Positions 7,501-16,257 of a stretch of DNA of 64,000 nt are shown in pieces. The notes below the pieces were generated by a model. The model searched no databases and was not told the origin of the DNA. It saw only the letters and a program-made list of their open reading frames with translations. Every line of letters starts with the position of its first letter. Position 1 is the first letter of the stretch. Position numbers and translations under genes: made by a program. The DNA comes from Rhodococcus sp. 14-2470-1b (GTDB lineage: Bacteria > Actinomycetota > Actinomycetes > Mycobacteriales > Mycobacteriaceae), in the NCBI RefSeq assembly GCF_002259415.1, contig NZ_NPFY01000011.1:558001-622000 (forward strand), given 5' to 3'.

Positions 7501-10500
7501 TGACAGCGGTGCAGCCCGATCCCCGCACCATCACCACCAAGGCCGAACTGACCGCAGGCCTGCGCTCGGTGCGGGAGAACTCGGGCAAGACGTATCGAGA
7601 ACTGGTGAAGCTGTCCGGTGCCCTCCACGGCACCATCAGCGGATGGTTCTCCGGCCAACACCTTCCGATGGACGCCAGCGCCGACATGTTCGACAGGGTC
7701 CTCCGCGAGTGCGGCGTCGGCGACGCGGACGAACGCGCTCTGTGGTGGGACGCCGTCGTCCGGGTGCGACCCGCGTCGGGCAAGCGCCCCGACCGCAGCC
7801 GGGCGCCGTACAAGGGCCTCGAATCGTTCGAGGCGTCGGACGCGGAATGGTTCTTCGGGCGGTCCGACGTCGTCGCCGAGCTCAGCGAGAAGGTACGTCG
7901 CGTCGCCGACGACGGGGGCGGGGTCGTCTTCGTCCTCGGGGCGTCGGGATCGGGTAAGTCGTCGGTACTGCGGGCGGGCTTGGCGGCATCGCTCGGCGGC
8001 GCCGGGGTGAACGGTGCTCGGGTGCACACGGGACTGTCCGGCATCGAAGCCTGGGTGGCGACGGCAACCACGAGTTTCGATCCGACGGACCGAACGGACG
8101 GCAGTGTCGTGGTCCTTGACCAGGTCGAGGAGTTGTGGACGCTCGCCGGCTCGGATCGGCGGCACGCCGTTCTGGCTGCGGTGCAGCTGAAGGTTGTGGC
8201 GGGTGCCGTCGTCGTGATGGGTCTGCGCGCCGACTTCTATCAGAACGCGGTGGCCGAGGACGTCCTGAGGCTCGGCCTCGTCGACAATCCGATCGTGCTC
8301 GGTCGCCTTCGTCCGGACCAGCTGCGTGACGCCATCGTCGAGCCCGCGCGCAAGGCCGGAATCGGCGTCGACGACGCACTGCTTCGGACCTTGTTGTCCG
8401 AGATGGAGCCGTCGGGCACGGTGTTCGCCCACGATCAGGGTGCACTCCCGATGCTGTCGCACGCACTGCTCGCGACGTGGTCGACCGCGACGGGTCCGAC
8501 GATGACCGTCGACGACTACTTCTCCACCGGCGGGATACCGGGGGCTGTCGGCCAGTCCGCCGAGGCCGTCTACTCGTCCCTCGACCCGGCTCAGCAGAAC
8601 GCCGCCGCCCTGGTCTTCGTGCGATTGGTCAACATCGAGGACGACGTCCTGACGCGTCGACGCGTGGACAGCGGTGAACTTCTCCGCGGGGAAGGCACCG
8701 ACGCCGACGTCGACGTGGTGGTGGAGCGTTTCGCAGCGGCGCGTCTGCTCACCGTCGAGGAGGACTCGGTATCGGTGACACACGAGGTACTGCTGACGGC
8801 ATGGGATCGGCTTCGCCGGTGGATCGACGGTGACCGGCAGTGGCATCTGGTGCATCGGCGCCTCACCGACGCTGCGGTGCTGTGGGATCACAGTGGGCGC
8901 GATTCGACGGTGCTTCTGCCCGCGAGTCGCCTCGATGCCCTGCACGATTCGCTCGCCGAGGGCGATCGGGAGGGCGACCTCAACGTCGTCGAACGGGACT
9001 ATCTCGCCGCGAGCGAGAGGCGAGTCGATCACACCGAGTCTCAGCGGCGCCGGCGTCGGAGAGTGCTCGAGGTGTTGACGGCGGCGCTGGCAGTGCTGAC
9101 GGTCGTGGCGGTGGTGTCGGCGGTGGTCGCGTTCTCGGCGAGCAGCGATGCCGACGACAGGCGTGTCGAGGCCGAAGCAGCGTTGGCGGGTCAGTTGGCG
9201 GGCTCGGCCGAGCGGTTCCGCACGCTCGACCCGGGCCTGTCGGTGCATCTGGCACTTGCCGCGTACGAGATCGATCCGGCGACGGCGGCGAGATCGGCGC
9301 TGCTCGACGCGTCCGCGGTGCATGCTCCCGTCCGGCTTCCCGGCGTATCGGGCGAGACCGTTGCCCGAGTCGATTCCACCGGTCAGATTCTCGCCGCTGC
9401 GGGCGCCGACGGTACGGTCCGGTTGTGGTCGCTCGGTGCACCGGCTCGGGCTCGCGGGACCATCGATGTCGGGGAACCGGGCAGCGCGCTCACCGTCGAG
9501 TTCGCGCCGACGAGCCGGACTCTCGCGGTATCGGGTGCGTCGGGAACAAGCCTGTGGGACATCGCCGACGTCGATTCGCCGGTGCTCCTGTCAGCCGTCG
9601 GCGACGAGGCGACGACGGCGAAATCGATGGCATTCGCTCCCGACGGATCGTCGTTGGCCCTGGTGTCCGGCGACGGTGCCGTCTCGGTGTGGAACGTGGC
9701 CGACCCGGCGGCGCCCACTCTCGCCGTCGTTCCGGCGACGTCGGTCCCGGTGAATGCCGTGGCGTTCTCGCCCGACGGAACGGCGCTGGTCACGGCGGGC
9801 AAGGCTCGTGGGTTGCAGGTGTGGGAGATGCCGGCGCTGACCACGACGTCCTTCGAGATTCCGTCGGACGGCGGCACCTACGACTACCTGTCGGTGACGT
9901 ACTCCCCGGACGGTCGCACGATCGCTGCAGGAACGACAGGTCGAGACGTGGCGCGTTGGACCGTCGAACCCGGTGGTCGCCTCGCCGGACAGACACCGCT
10001 GACCGGCTTCACCAGTTACGTCAACGACGTGGCATTCGACGGCACCGGATCGGAACTCGCCGCCGTCAGTTCCGACAACTCGATCAAGACGTGGGACGCC
10101 GCGACGGGTGTTCTACGTGAAACATTGCCGGGATCGACGGTGGTCATGTCGGTCGACTACGCACCGGACGATTCCGCTCTGATCACGGCGGGGCAGGACG
10201 GGGTCACCCGCGTGTGGCCGCTGCCGGGACCGGTGATGCCAGGACAGACCGACACGGTCTTCATCAACCCGACGGACGGCAGCGGAACACGAGTCCTCGC
10301 CGGCGTCGGTTCGCGCGGCGACGGCCTCAGGCTGTGGGATGTCACAGATCCGGACCGACCGATCGTGTCCGAGCGCCCGCTGTCCCCGACCACCGGCGAC
10401 CCGCTGACGGGTGCGGCGGCACTGTCGTGGGACGGATCGTTGGCCGCAGGCGGCACATCGTCGGGAGCGTTCCAACTGTGGGACGTCCGGGCGCCGCAGA

Positions 10501-11273
10501 ATCCGATTCCGCTCGGCACCCCGCACGCCGCCGTCGACTCGCTCGTAGGCGTGTTGGTCTTCACCCGTACCGGTGATCTGCTGGCCGTGTCCCCGCAGAA
10601 CACACCTGACGTCGAACTCTGGGACGTTCGCGATCCGTCACGGCCCACACGGCTGTCCGGCTTCGACGTCGGCAAAAATCCGCAGGTCATGGCCTTCAGT
10701 CCGGACGGACGAACTCTGGCTGTTCCGACGCTGAACGACGAAGTCGAACTGTGGAACGTCAGCGACCCGGCGGCCCCGGTCAAGGTGTCGACCGTCGCGG
10801 GCTTCTCCGGCGACGCGCAAGCAACAGCGTTCTCACCCGACGGGCGAATGCTCGCCGCGGGCAGTGCGGACCACACGCTCCGGCTGTGGGACGTCGCCGA
10901 TCCGACGACCCCGCGCCACGTCGCCCAGATCGTCGGTCCGCGGGAGGCGGTGTATTCGGTGGCGTTCGATCCGAGTGGCACCAGACTCGTTGCAGGCGTC
11001 GACGGTCAGTCGATGTGGATGTGGGACATCTCCGACCCGTTCGATCCGACGACGTTCGCCACGCTGACCGCCTACGGCAACCGCGTCAACGACGCCGTGT
11101 TCACCGCCGGCGGCGCCGCAGTGATCGGCGGTGGACCGGAGAAGGACCTACGAGTGTGGCGGACCGATCCCGAGGACGTGGTCGAAAGGATCTGCGCCGG
11201 TGGAGGATCGACGATCACCCGGGAGGAATGGGATCAGTATCTCCCGGGATCGCCGTTCCGGGAGCTGTGCTGA
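7500..11273 (+). CDS. HTH - STAND-type ATPase - TM - WD40 repeat protein (signal-receptor-like)
   Basis: The 1257-residue multidomain protein starts with an XRE-like HTH (about 10-80: YRELVKLSGALHGTISGWFSG). A linker reading APYKGLESFEASDAEWFFGR is the hallmark entry to the nSTAND1-type ATPase. Walker A GASGSGKSS lies near 147-155 and Walker B VVVLDQVEELW near 203-213. An Arg-rich stop-transfer and one hydrophobic span lie near 512-545. The rest (about 590-1240) is WD40 beta-propeller with roughly a dozen blades of the form FSPDG...LWDV. The HTH-ATPase half should be cytosolic and the propeller outside if the span is a true TM. Known STAND proteins oligomerise on ligand binding in signalling or conflict systems. 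The ligand and DNA target are unknown. LuxR-type genes lie on both sides. Confidence 0.85.
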   Translation: MTAVQPDPRTITTKAELTAGLRSVRENSGKTYRELVKLSGALHGTISGWFSGQHLPMDASADMFDRVLRECGVGDADERALWWDAVVRVRPASGKRPDRSRAPYKGLESFEASDAEWFFGRSDVVAELSEKVRRVADDGGGVVFVLGASGSGKSSVLRAGLAASLGGAGVNGARVHTGLSGIEAWVATATTSFDPTDRTDGSVVVLDQVEELWTLAGSDRRHAVLAAVQLKVVAGAVVVMGLRADFYQNAVAEDVLRLGLVDNPIVLGRLRPDQLRDAIVEPARKAGIGVDDALLRTLLSEMEPSGTVFAHDQGALPMLSHALLATWSTATGPTMTVDDYFSTGGIPGAVGQSAEAVYSSLDPAQQNAAALVFVRLVNIEDDVLTRRRVDSGELLRGEGTDADVDVVVERFAAARLLTVEEDSVSVTHEVLLTAWDRLRRWIDGDRQWHLVHRRLTDAAVLWDHSGRDSTVLLPASRLDALHDSLAEGDREGDLNVVERDYLAASERRVDHTESQRRRRRRVLEVLTAALAVLTVVAVVSAVVAFSASSDADDRRVEAEAALAGQLAGSAERFRTLDPGLSVHLALAAYEIDPATAARSALLDASAVHAPVRLPGVSGETVARVDSTGQILAAAGADGTVRLWSLGAPARARGTIDVGEPGSALTVEFAPTSRTLAVSGASGTSLWDIADVDSPVLLSAVGDEATTAKSMAFAPDGSSLALVSGDGAVSVWNVADPAAPTLAVVPATSVPVNAVAFSPDGTALVTAGKARGLQVWEMPALTTTSFEIPSDGGTYDYLSVTYSPDGRTIAAGTTGRDVARWTVEPGGRLAGQTPLTGFTSYVNDVAFDGTGSELAAVSSDNSIKTWDAATGVLRETLPGSTVVMSVDYAPDDSALITAGQDGVTRVWPLPGPVMPGQTDTVFINPTDGSGTRVLAGVGSRGDGLRLWDVTDPDRPIVSERPLSPTTGDPLTGAAALSWDGSLAAGGTSSGAFQLWDVRAPQNPIPLGTPHAAVDSLVGVLVFTRTGDLLAVSPQNTPDVELWDVRDPSRPTRLSGFDVGKNPQVMAFSPDGRTLAVPTLNDEVELWNVSDPAAPVKVSTVAGFSGDAQATAFSPDGRMLAAGSADHTLRLWDVADPTTPRHVAQIVGPREAVYSVAFDPSGTRLVAGVDGQSMWMWDISDPFDPTTFATLTAYGNRVNDAVFTAGGAAVIGGGPEKDLRVWRTDPEDVVERICAGGGSTITREEWDQYLPGSPFRELC

Positions 11274-11300
11274 TTCGTGAGCTGTGCTGATTCGTGAGCT
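11262..11300 (+). repeat. 17-bp tandem duplication across the stop codon of the WD40 gene
   Basis: The unit GAGCTGTGCTGATTCGT occurs at 11262-11278 and 11279-11295, followed by five more matching bases. The first copy contains the gene's TGA stop, so the duplication adds only 3' noncoding sequence. It looks like slipped-strand duplication. Confidence 0.85.
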
Positions 11301-11316
11301 CGGCAGACGGTGGGCG

Positions 11317-11715
11317 TCAGAGATCGGCGATGTCGATCAGGCCGTCCTGCAGGGCACGGGCAACGAGTGACGCCTTGGTGGACGCAGTACGGCCGACAGC
11401 GGCGTACTTCGCGCGAATACGAGTGAGATGAGTGTTGACGGTTCCCAGCGACAGGAACAGCGACTTCGCGACCTCGACCTTGGAGTCGCACTTGATCCAG
11501 CCGGTGAGCACCTCGATCTCGCGCTGGGTGAGCATGGGCCGAGGGAGAAACGGTCCGGTTGCGCGCGATCCGCCGGTCGGAGGCAGCTGGATGGGCGGTG
11601 GGACGAGAGACATGGTCCGTCGCGGGACTGCGGTGCCGAGCCCGCTGCCCGTACTCGAGGCCGAAGCGTCGAAGGCTGAAGCGTCGAAAGCTGAGGCGTC
11701 GATGCTGACTGTCAT
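11317..11715 (-). CDS. LuxR/GerE-type HTH protein with N-terminal Asp-Ala-Ser repeats
   Basis: The 132-residue protein starts at ATG 11715 after a strong GGGGAG site 8 bases upstream; an upstream in-frame start would add 14 residues without a better ribosome site. Residues 4-20 are a low-complexity run (IDASAFDASAFDASAS) encoded by a 15-bp repeat. A proline-rich linker follows. The C-terminal 70 residues form a LuxR-type HTH (LTQREIEVLTGWIKCDSK, then LGTVNTHLTRIRAKY). It shares the VGRTASTKASLVARALQDG tail with the small HTH protein at 7012. It lacks a receiver or ligand domain. It converges with the STAND/WD40 gene and is probably a local regulator. Confidence 0.75.
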   Translation of the reverse strand: MTVSIDASAFDASAFDASASSTGSGLGTAVPRRTMSLVPPPIQLPPTGGSRATGPFLPRPMLTQREIEVLTGWIKCDSKVEVAKSLFLSLGTVNTHLTRIRAKYAAVGRTASTKASLVARALQDGLIDIADL

Positions 11716-11884
11716 GTGAATTCTCCCCGAGGTTCCAGCGGTTGTGGTCTGGCACAACCATTCGCGTAAATGATCTTCACAGTTGACTGCCAGGTTTGTC
11801 TGCCCTGAAAACTAGGGGCATTGAAACGACAACCATGTACACGGCGTGCACTGTGACCGAGATGACGCACAGGCGCGGTGGCCG

Positions 11885-12670
11885 TCAATTCTGGTTCGGT
11901 GGCTCCGGCATCGGGAGCCAGCCGTCTTCGACCGCCCGCTTGTAGAGATCGGTCTTGGTCGGTGCGGGCCTGCCTGCCTCGGCGTACTTGTTTCGGATAC
12001 GCACGAGGTAGTCGTTGACCGTCTGCTCGGACAACCCGGCCAGCCGGGCGACGCGAGCAGCTTTCTCCCCGGACGCGTACAGCGCCAAGACTTCGCGTTG
12101 GCGTGGGCTGAGTCCGACGTCGGGAAGATGCGGATCGCCGTCGATGGCCGCGGCCCAATCGGTCGTGACCACCTGGCCGCCCGCCGCTGCCCGGCGAATG
12201 GCCGACACGATCGCGGCGGCGGGTTCCGACTTACGGACGACGCCGAGCACGCCCGCCCTCGCAGCGGAGCGTACGAGGAACGGGTTCTCGGCACCGGTGT
12301 AGACGAGGACCTGCACGCCGACGGAGTGCAGCTTCTCGACGTTGGACCTCGGTGAGGAACCGTCGCCCAGCCGAAGATCGAGGACGACGAGATCCAGCCG
12401 CTGGCCGAGTCCGACGAGCTCGTCGACGGTGGTGGTCACGGCGACGAGCTCGAGATTGGCTTCGCCGGACAGAATCGCGCGGAGACCGACCGCGACGGAC
12501 TCGTGATCCTCGACCAGGCCGATCCGTCGGCGAGCTGTCGTGGTGTCGCGCACTGTGTCGGCGACCATCGACGTCGGCGCTGATTGCTGTACTGCCACTG
12601 GCTGCGTCGCTGTCGACGGCCGCGTCTCTGCCGCGATGTGCGGTGTCGTCGCCCCCGGAACCACTGTCAT
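11885..12670 (-). CDS. NarL/FixJ-type response regulator (REC-LuxR HTH)
   Basis: The 261-residue protein has a disordered N-terminal extension of about 45 residues, unusual for the family. A receiver domain (about 48-165) follows with acidic E54/D55, phosphoacceptor D98 in VVLDLRLGDG, T125 and K147. The C-terminal LuxR HTH (about 185-250) ends GRPAPTKTDLYKRAVEDGW, the same tail type as the two small HTH neighbours. No histidine kinase gene lies in this cluster, so it is an orphan regulator here. Start ATG 12670 follows GAGGTGGGG. A role with the STAND/WD40 protein is inference from position and shared HTH type. Confidence 0.85.
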   Translation of the reverse strand: MTVVPGATTPHIAAETRPSTATQPVAVQQSAPTSMVADTVRDTTTARRRIGLVEDHESVAVGLRAILSGEANLELVAVTTTVDELVGLGQRLDLVVLDLRLGDGSSPRSNVEKLHSVGVQVLVYTGAENPFLVRSAARAGVLGVVRKSEPAAAIVSAIRRAAAGGQVVTTDWAAAIDGDPHLPDVGLSPRQREVLALYASGEKAARVARLAGLSEQTVNDYLVRIRNKYAEAGRPAPTKTDLYKRAVEDGWLPMPEPPNQN

Positions 12671-12786
12671 TGCCCCACCTCTGATGTTTCAACCGAGGTG
12701 AACTCGGCTGCCTGAGTCGAATGTCGAACAACGCGACCGGTTCGTTACGTCAGTGGTGTGGAACGGGGAGAAGTCAGGGAGCTCGG

Positions 12787-14208
12787 TCAGGGAGCAGCGG
12801 ATGTCGACGTCGTCGACGAGGCGGGAACGTCGGGCGCCGGGACGTCGCTGCCGGAACGGGACGCATCGAAGCGCGGCCGCGCTCGCGCGAACACGAAGAA
12901 CGCAACGACCAGCAGTACGGCGCGACCCCACACACCGAATTCGACGAAGAATTCCTCGGTGCCTGCATCGGTGCCCTGGGCGAGCGCGGCAAAGTATCGG
13001 AAGACGCCGATGCCCATCGACAGATCGGCCACCAGGTAGGCGGCGACCAGAGCCCACGGGACCCGGAGCAGTACGAAGAACGGGATGAGCCACAACGTGT
13101 ACTGAGGCGAATGGACCTTGTGGAGCAGCAGAAATCCGCACAGCATCGATCCGCTGACAGCCACCCACGGATACACGTGCTCGGTACTCGCGCGTCGCAC
13201 ACCGATCCACAGCGCAAGACCGAACGCCGCGAACACCAGAAGGGGCGACAGGATGTCGACGGTGTTCTGGAACGCGGTCTCGGCTTGCTCGTGACTTTCC
13301 GCCGTCATCGCGTCGGTCACCCACAGTTGCCGCAGACCCCAGTACCAGATCGAGTTCGTGGTGATGTCGGCTTGTCGCAGACTCTGGAACGCGAACGAGG
13401 CCTTCCAGCCCTCGTATCCGAGGACCGCGAAGGGAAGGTTGACGACGACGACGGTCGCTGCCGCGGCGGCCAGCACGGACAGCGCGCCGCGGATGTCCAG
13501 CTTGGTTCCAGGCACTCGGCCCGTCGCACCGCCGTACGCGACGTAGGCGGCGAGCGGGAGAACGAAGGCGCCTGGGTACAGCTTGAGACAGAAACCCACT
13601 CCCAGCAGTACCGCCGCGAGAACAGCCTTCACCCGCAACGACATCCGCATGCTCATCACGAACACTGCGCCGACGGCCGTCGCGACCACCGGCAGTTCCC
13701 AGTTGTGGAACGCGTACATGATCAACGGCGGACCCACCGACCACAGCAATGCGGACTTCCCCGCCAGTCGGCCCAGCATCCACGCCGTGATCAGCCCGAA
13801 CGGCGCGAGAAGCAGAGCCGTGTAGAGCAGGAACTCGGCGTCGGTGTGGGCCGGTACTGCGCCGAGCCACATCAACACCCCGCTCAGCACGGGGTACTCG
13901 ACCGTTCCACCCGTCAACACTCCGTTGGAGGTGATCGCACCGTGAAGGTAGGGGAACACGTGGTTGTCGATGTCGCGGCCGAGCCACAGGAACTGAATGT
14001 CCGAGTAGCAGACCCAACTGTCCTTGACGGCGTCGAACGTCGTGCTCCGGCCGTTGTCGTAGAACGGCGCCACGGCACATCTGGCCTTGTTGAGGTAGCC
14101 GAGAATCAACGTCAGCGCACAGGACGCGACCAGGACGATCATCGTCGACGTCGACGCGGCGGCCGATGGCAGGCGACGCCCACGAGACGACCGTCCACCT
14201 GGATGCAT
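12787..14208 (-). CDS. GT87-type (GT-C) polytopic glycosyltransferase
   Basis: The 473-residue membrane protein has about ten to twelve hydrophobic spans. Soon after the first TM comes the actinobacterial GT-C signature region CYSDIQFLWLGRDID...FPY and later VEYPVLSG. The acidic residue in the first extracytoplasmic loop (SDIQ) is the likely catalytic base in this class, which uses polyprenyl-phosphate sugars. It looks related to the GT87/DUF2029 protein next to rpsF in Mycobacterium tuberculosis (Rv0051), but here it is on the strand opposite rpsF. The C-terminus is a hydrophilic Ser/Pro/Ala tail. The sugar and acceptor are unknown; a role in cell-envelope mannan or glycolipid is a guess from the family. 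Confidence 0.8.
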   Translation of the reverse strand: MHPGGRSSRGRRLPSAAASTSTMIVLVASCALTLILGYLNKARCAVAPFYDNGRSTTFDAVKDSWVCYSDIQFLWLGRDIDNHVFPYLHGAITSNGVLTGGTVEYPVLSGVLMWLGAVPAHTDAEFLLYTALLLAPFGLITAWMLGRLAGKSALLWSVGPPLIMYAFHNWELPVVATAVGAVFVMSMRMSLRVKAVLAAVLLGVGFCLKLYPGAFVLPLAAYVAYGGATGRVPGTKLDIRGALSVLAAAAATVVVVNLPFAVLGYEGWKASFAFQSLRQADITTNSIWYWGLRQLWVTDAMTAESHEQAETAFQNTVDILSPLLVFAAFGLALWIGVRRASTEHVYPWVAVSGSMLCGFLLLHKVHSPQYTLWLIPFFVLLRVPWALVAAYLVADLSMGIGVFRYFAALAQGTDAGTEEFFVEFGVWGRAVLLVVAFFVFARARPRFDASRSGSDVPAPDVPASSTTSTSAAP

Positions 14209-14290
14209 GAGGTAAGCCTAGGACGAGCCGAGGCGGTCGTCGGAACCGTCGTCTGATTTCGCAGGTCAGGGCATGGCCGTGTACCCTCCA

Positions 14291-14340
14291 AGGGTTGCTG
14301 ACGCAACGACCCTCCTGCCACGGATCGTCCGTGGCCGTTT
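14291..14340 (+). promoter_or_regulatory. rpsF mRNA leader with two hairpins
   Basis: Just downstream of a possible -10 box (TACCCT at 14282-14287) the leader can form two structures. The first pairs AGGG/TTG with CAA/CCCT and leaves CGA bulged (14291-14313). The second is a perfect 8-bp stem with a 3-base loop (GCCACGGA 14317-14324 with TCCGTGGC 14328-14335) followed by CGTTTTC. The second resembles an attenuator. Leaders of rpsF operons in many bacteria bind S6:S18 to autoregulate, but this exact motif is not confirmed here. Confidence 0.45.
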
Positions 14341-14371
14341 TCACTCAGTCCACAGGAGGTGATGAGGTCTT

Positions 14372-14659
14372 ATGCGTCATTACGAATTGATGGTCATTCT
14401 CGACCCCAATCTGGACGAGCGCACTGTCGCTCCGTCGCTCGATACGTTCCTCAACGTCGTTCGCAAGGACGGCGGCAGCGTCGACAAGGTCGACGTCTGG
14501 GGCAAGCGTCGTCTGGCCTACGAGATCGCCAAGCACGCCGAGGGCATCTACGCCGTTGTGAACATCAACGCCGCGCCTGCCACCGTCAGCGAGCTCGACC
14601 GCCAGCTCGGACTCAACGAGTCCGTTCTGCGCACGAAGGTCCTGCGACAGGGCAAGTAA
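14372..14659 (+). CDS. rpsF: 30S ribosomal protein S6 (bS6)
   Basis: The 95-residue protein has the standard S6 N-terminus [15 protein letters not shown] and the core [22 protein letters not shown]. It lacks the long acidic/Gln C-terminal tail seen in proteobacteria, as is normal for actinobacteria. It partners with S18 in the 30S platform. AGGAGGTGATGAGG lies upstream of the ATG. It is first in the rpsF-ssb-rpsR-rplI operon. Confidence 0.98.
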   Translation: MRHYELMVILDPNLDERTVAPSLDTFLNVVRKDGGSVDKVDVWGKRRLAYEIAKHAEGIYAVVNINAAPATVSELDRQLGLNESVLRTKVLRQGK

Positions 14660-14717
14660 TTGTCGTTGCTCGCCTCTAGGCTGGCATCAACAAAGACTTA
14701 CTACTGAAAGAGGAACC

Positions 14718-15257
14718 ATGGCAGGCGAGACCGTCATCACCGTCGTCGGGAACTTGACGGCAGATCCAGAACTTCGTTTCACCCCGGCCGGTGCGGCCGT
14801 GGCCAACTTCACCGTTGCGTCCACACCGCGCACGTTCGACCGTCAGTCCAACGAATGGAAAGACGGAGACGCACTCTTCATGCGCTGCAACATCTGGCGT
14901 GAAGCTGCGGAGAACGTGGCCGAGAGCTTGACCCGAGGGGCACGCGTCGTCGTGACCGGCAGGCTCAGGCAGCGTTCGTACGAAACGCGTGAAGGCGAGA
15001 AGCGGACTGTTGTCGAGCTCGAAGTCGACGAGATCGGTCCTTCGCTTCGCTACGCCACCGCCAAGGTCAACAAAGCCAATCGTGGTGGAGGTGGCGGAGG
15101 CGGCGGCTTCGGTGGTTCCTCGGGTGGATCGGGCGGCGGACGCTCGAACTCCAACTCGGGATCGAATTCCGGTGGAGACGACCCTTGGGGCAGTGCCCCG
15201 CAGGCGTCGGGCTCCTTCGGTGGGTCTCGCGGTGGGGACGACGAGCCTCCGTTCTAG
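14718..15257 (+). CDS. ssb: Single-stranded DNA-binding protein SSB
   Basis: The 179-residue protein has an N-terminal OB fold (about 1-115: [28 protein letters not shown]). A Gly/Ser/Asn-rich flexible linker (about 118-170) follows. The acidic tip DDEPPF at the end recruits partner proteins in replication and repair. It sits between rpsF and rpsR, as in other actinobacteria. Start ATG 14718 follows GAAAGAGGAACC. Confidence 0.98.
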   Translation: MAGETVITVVGNLTADPELRFTPAGAAVANFTVASTPRTFDRQSNEWKDGDALFMRCNIWREAAENVAESLTRGARVVVTGRLRQRSYETREGEKRTVVELEVDEIGPSLRYATAKVNKANRGGGGGGGGFGGSSGGSGGGRSNSNSGSNSGGDDPWGSAPQASGSFGGSRGGDDEPPF

Positions 15258-15300
15258 ATCCTTCGTGATCGAGAACAATCAGACGTAACGGAGAAAGACC

Positions 15301-15543
15301 ATGCCGAAACCGCCATTGCGCGACAAGGTGCTCAAGAAGAAGGCGTGTTCCTTCTGCAAGGAAAAGAACACACAGATCGACTACAAGGACACGACGCTGC
15401 TGCGTAAGTACGTCAGCGACCGCGGAAAGATCCGCGCGCGTCGAGTCACCGGCAACTGCGTCCAGCATCAGCGTGACGTGGCCGTTGCCGTGAAGAACTC
15501 GCGTGAGGTAGCTCTGCTGCCTTACGCCGCGACGGCACGATAA
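15301..15543 (+). CDS. rpsR: 30S ribosomal protein S18 (bS18), zinc-binding (C+) form
   Basis: The 80-residue protein carries CSFC near residue 16 and GNCVQHQ near 52, which together supply Cys/His ligands typical of the zinc-binding C+ paralogue. Mycobacterial relatives also encode a zinc-independent S18 elsewhere; none is seen in this window. GGAGAAAGACC precedes the ATG. It is 17 bases upstream of rplI. Confidence 0.96.
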   Translation: MPKPPLRDKVLKKKACSFCKEKNTQIDYKDTTLLRKYVSDRGKIRARRVTGNCVQHQRDVAVAVKNSREVALLPYAATAR

Positions 15544-15559
15544 GAAAGGAGCGATCATC

Positions 15560-16015
15560 ATGAAGCTGATCCTCACCGCTGATGTGGACAACCTCGGTGC
15601 GCCCGGCGACACCGTAGAGGTCAAGGACGGATACGGCCGCAACTTCCTGCTGCCCCGTGGACTGGCCATTCAGGCCACCCGCGGAGCTCAGAAGCAGGTC
15701 GAAGGCATCCGCCGCGCTCAGGAAGCTCGCGCCGTTCGCGGCCTCGAGCACGCCAACGAGCTCAAGCAGGCCATCGAAGGCCTCGAGTCGGTTTCTCTGT
15801 CGGTCAAGACCGCAGGTGACTCGGGCAAGCTGTTCGGCTCCGTAACGGCCTCGGACGTCGCGTCTGCCATCAAGGCAGCCGGCGGACCGGTCGTCGACAA
15901 GCGCAGCATCGATCTCCCCAAGGCTCACATCAAGGCAACGGGCAAGCACGACGTCGTCGTGAACCTGCACCCCGATGTGGCTGCGAAGTTCAAGCTGGAG
16001 GTCGTCGGAAGCTGA
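15560..16015 (+). CDS. rplI: 50S ribosomal protein L9 (bL9)
   Basis: The 151-residue L9 has the N-terminal rRNA-binding domain ([36 protein letters not shown]), a long connecting helix (about 40-75) and the C-terminal domain. AAAGGAG lies upstream of the ATG. It is the last gene of the ribosomal operon and is followed by a strong terminator. Confidence 0.98.
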   Translation: MKLILTADVDNLGAPGDTVEVKDGYGRNFLLPRGLAIQATRGAQKQVEGIRRAQEARAVRGLEHANELKQAIEGLESVSLSVKTAGDSGKLFGSVTASDVASAIKAAGGPVVDKRSIDLPKAHIKATGKHDVVVNLHPDVAAKFKLEVVGS

Positions 16016-16045
16016 TTCAAGCTTCTGGCCCGATACGGCTGGGAA

Positions 16046-16079
16046 AAGCCCCACGAACCTTGGTTCGTGGGGCTTTTTT
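16046..16079 (+). terminator. Strong intrinsic terminator after rplI
   Basis: A near-perfect GC-rich stem (AAGCCCCACGAAC paired with GTTCGTGGGGCTT) has a 4-base loop and runs into six T's. It ends the rpsF-rplI operon 30 bases after the stop. Confidence 0.95.
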
Positions 16080-16257
16080 CGTGGTTTGTCACAAAAAATA
16101 CACTGCGGCAACGGTTTTCAATTGTGAGGAGGCTCTCATCGCGGGCGTGTGACCGAAGGTTTGCGTACCCTTTAACGAGGGGCGACAGAAGCACACAGAT
16201 GTGCGTACGCGACACGCAAACGACCGACCAGACGCCTAGACGCCCGGAGGAACTGCC

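Noticed and set aside
7440-9323. Long minus-strand frame opposite the STAND/WD40 gene
   Set aside because: It is antisense to clear HTH/ATPase coding sequence, has a high Arg/His composition and no domain pattern. It is a shadow frame caused by high GC.
12689-14344. Minus-strand frame overlapping the GT87 gene in another frame
   Set aside because: The 473-residue frame has the GT87 signature and membrane spans. The overlapping frame has only Arg-rich low-complexity sequence.
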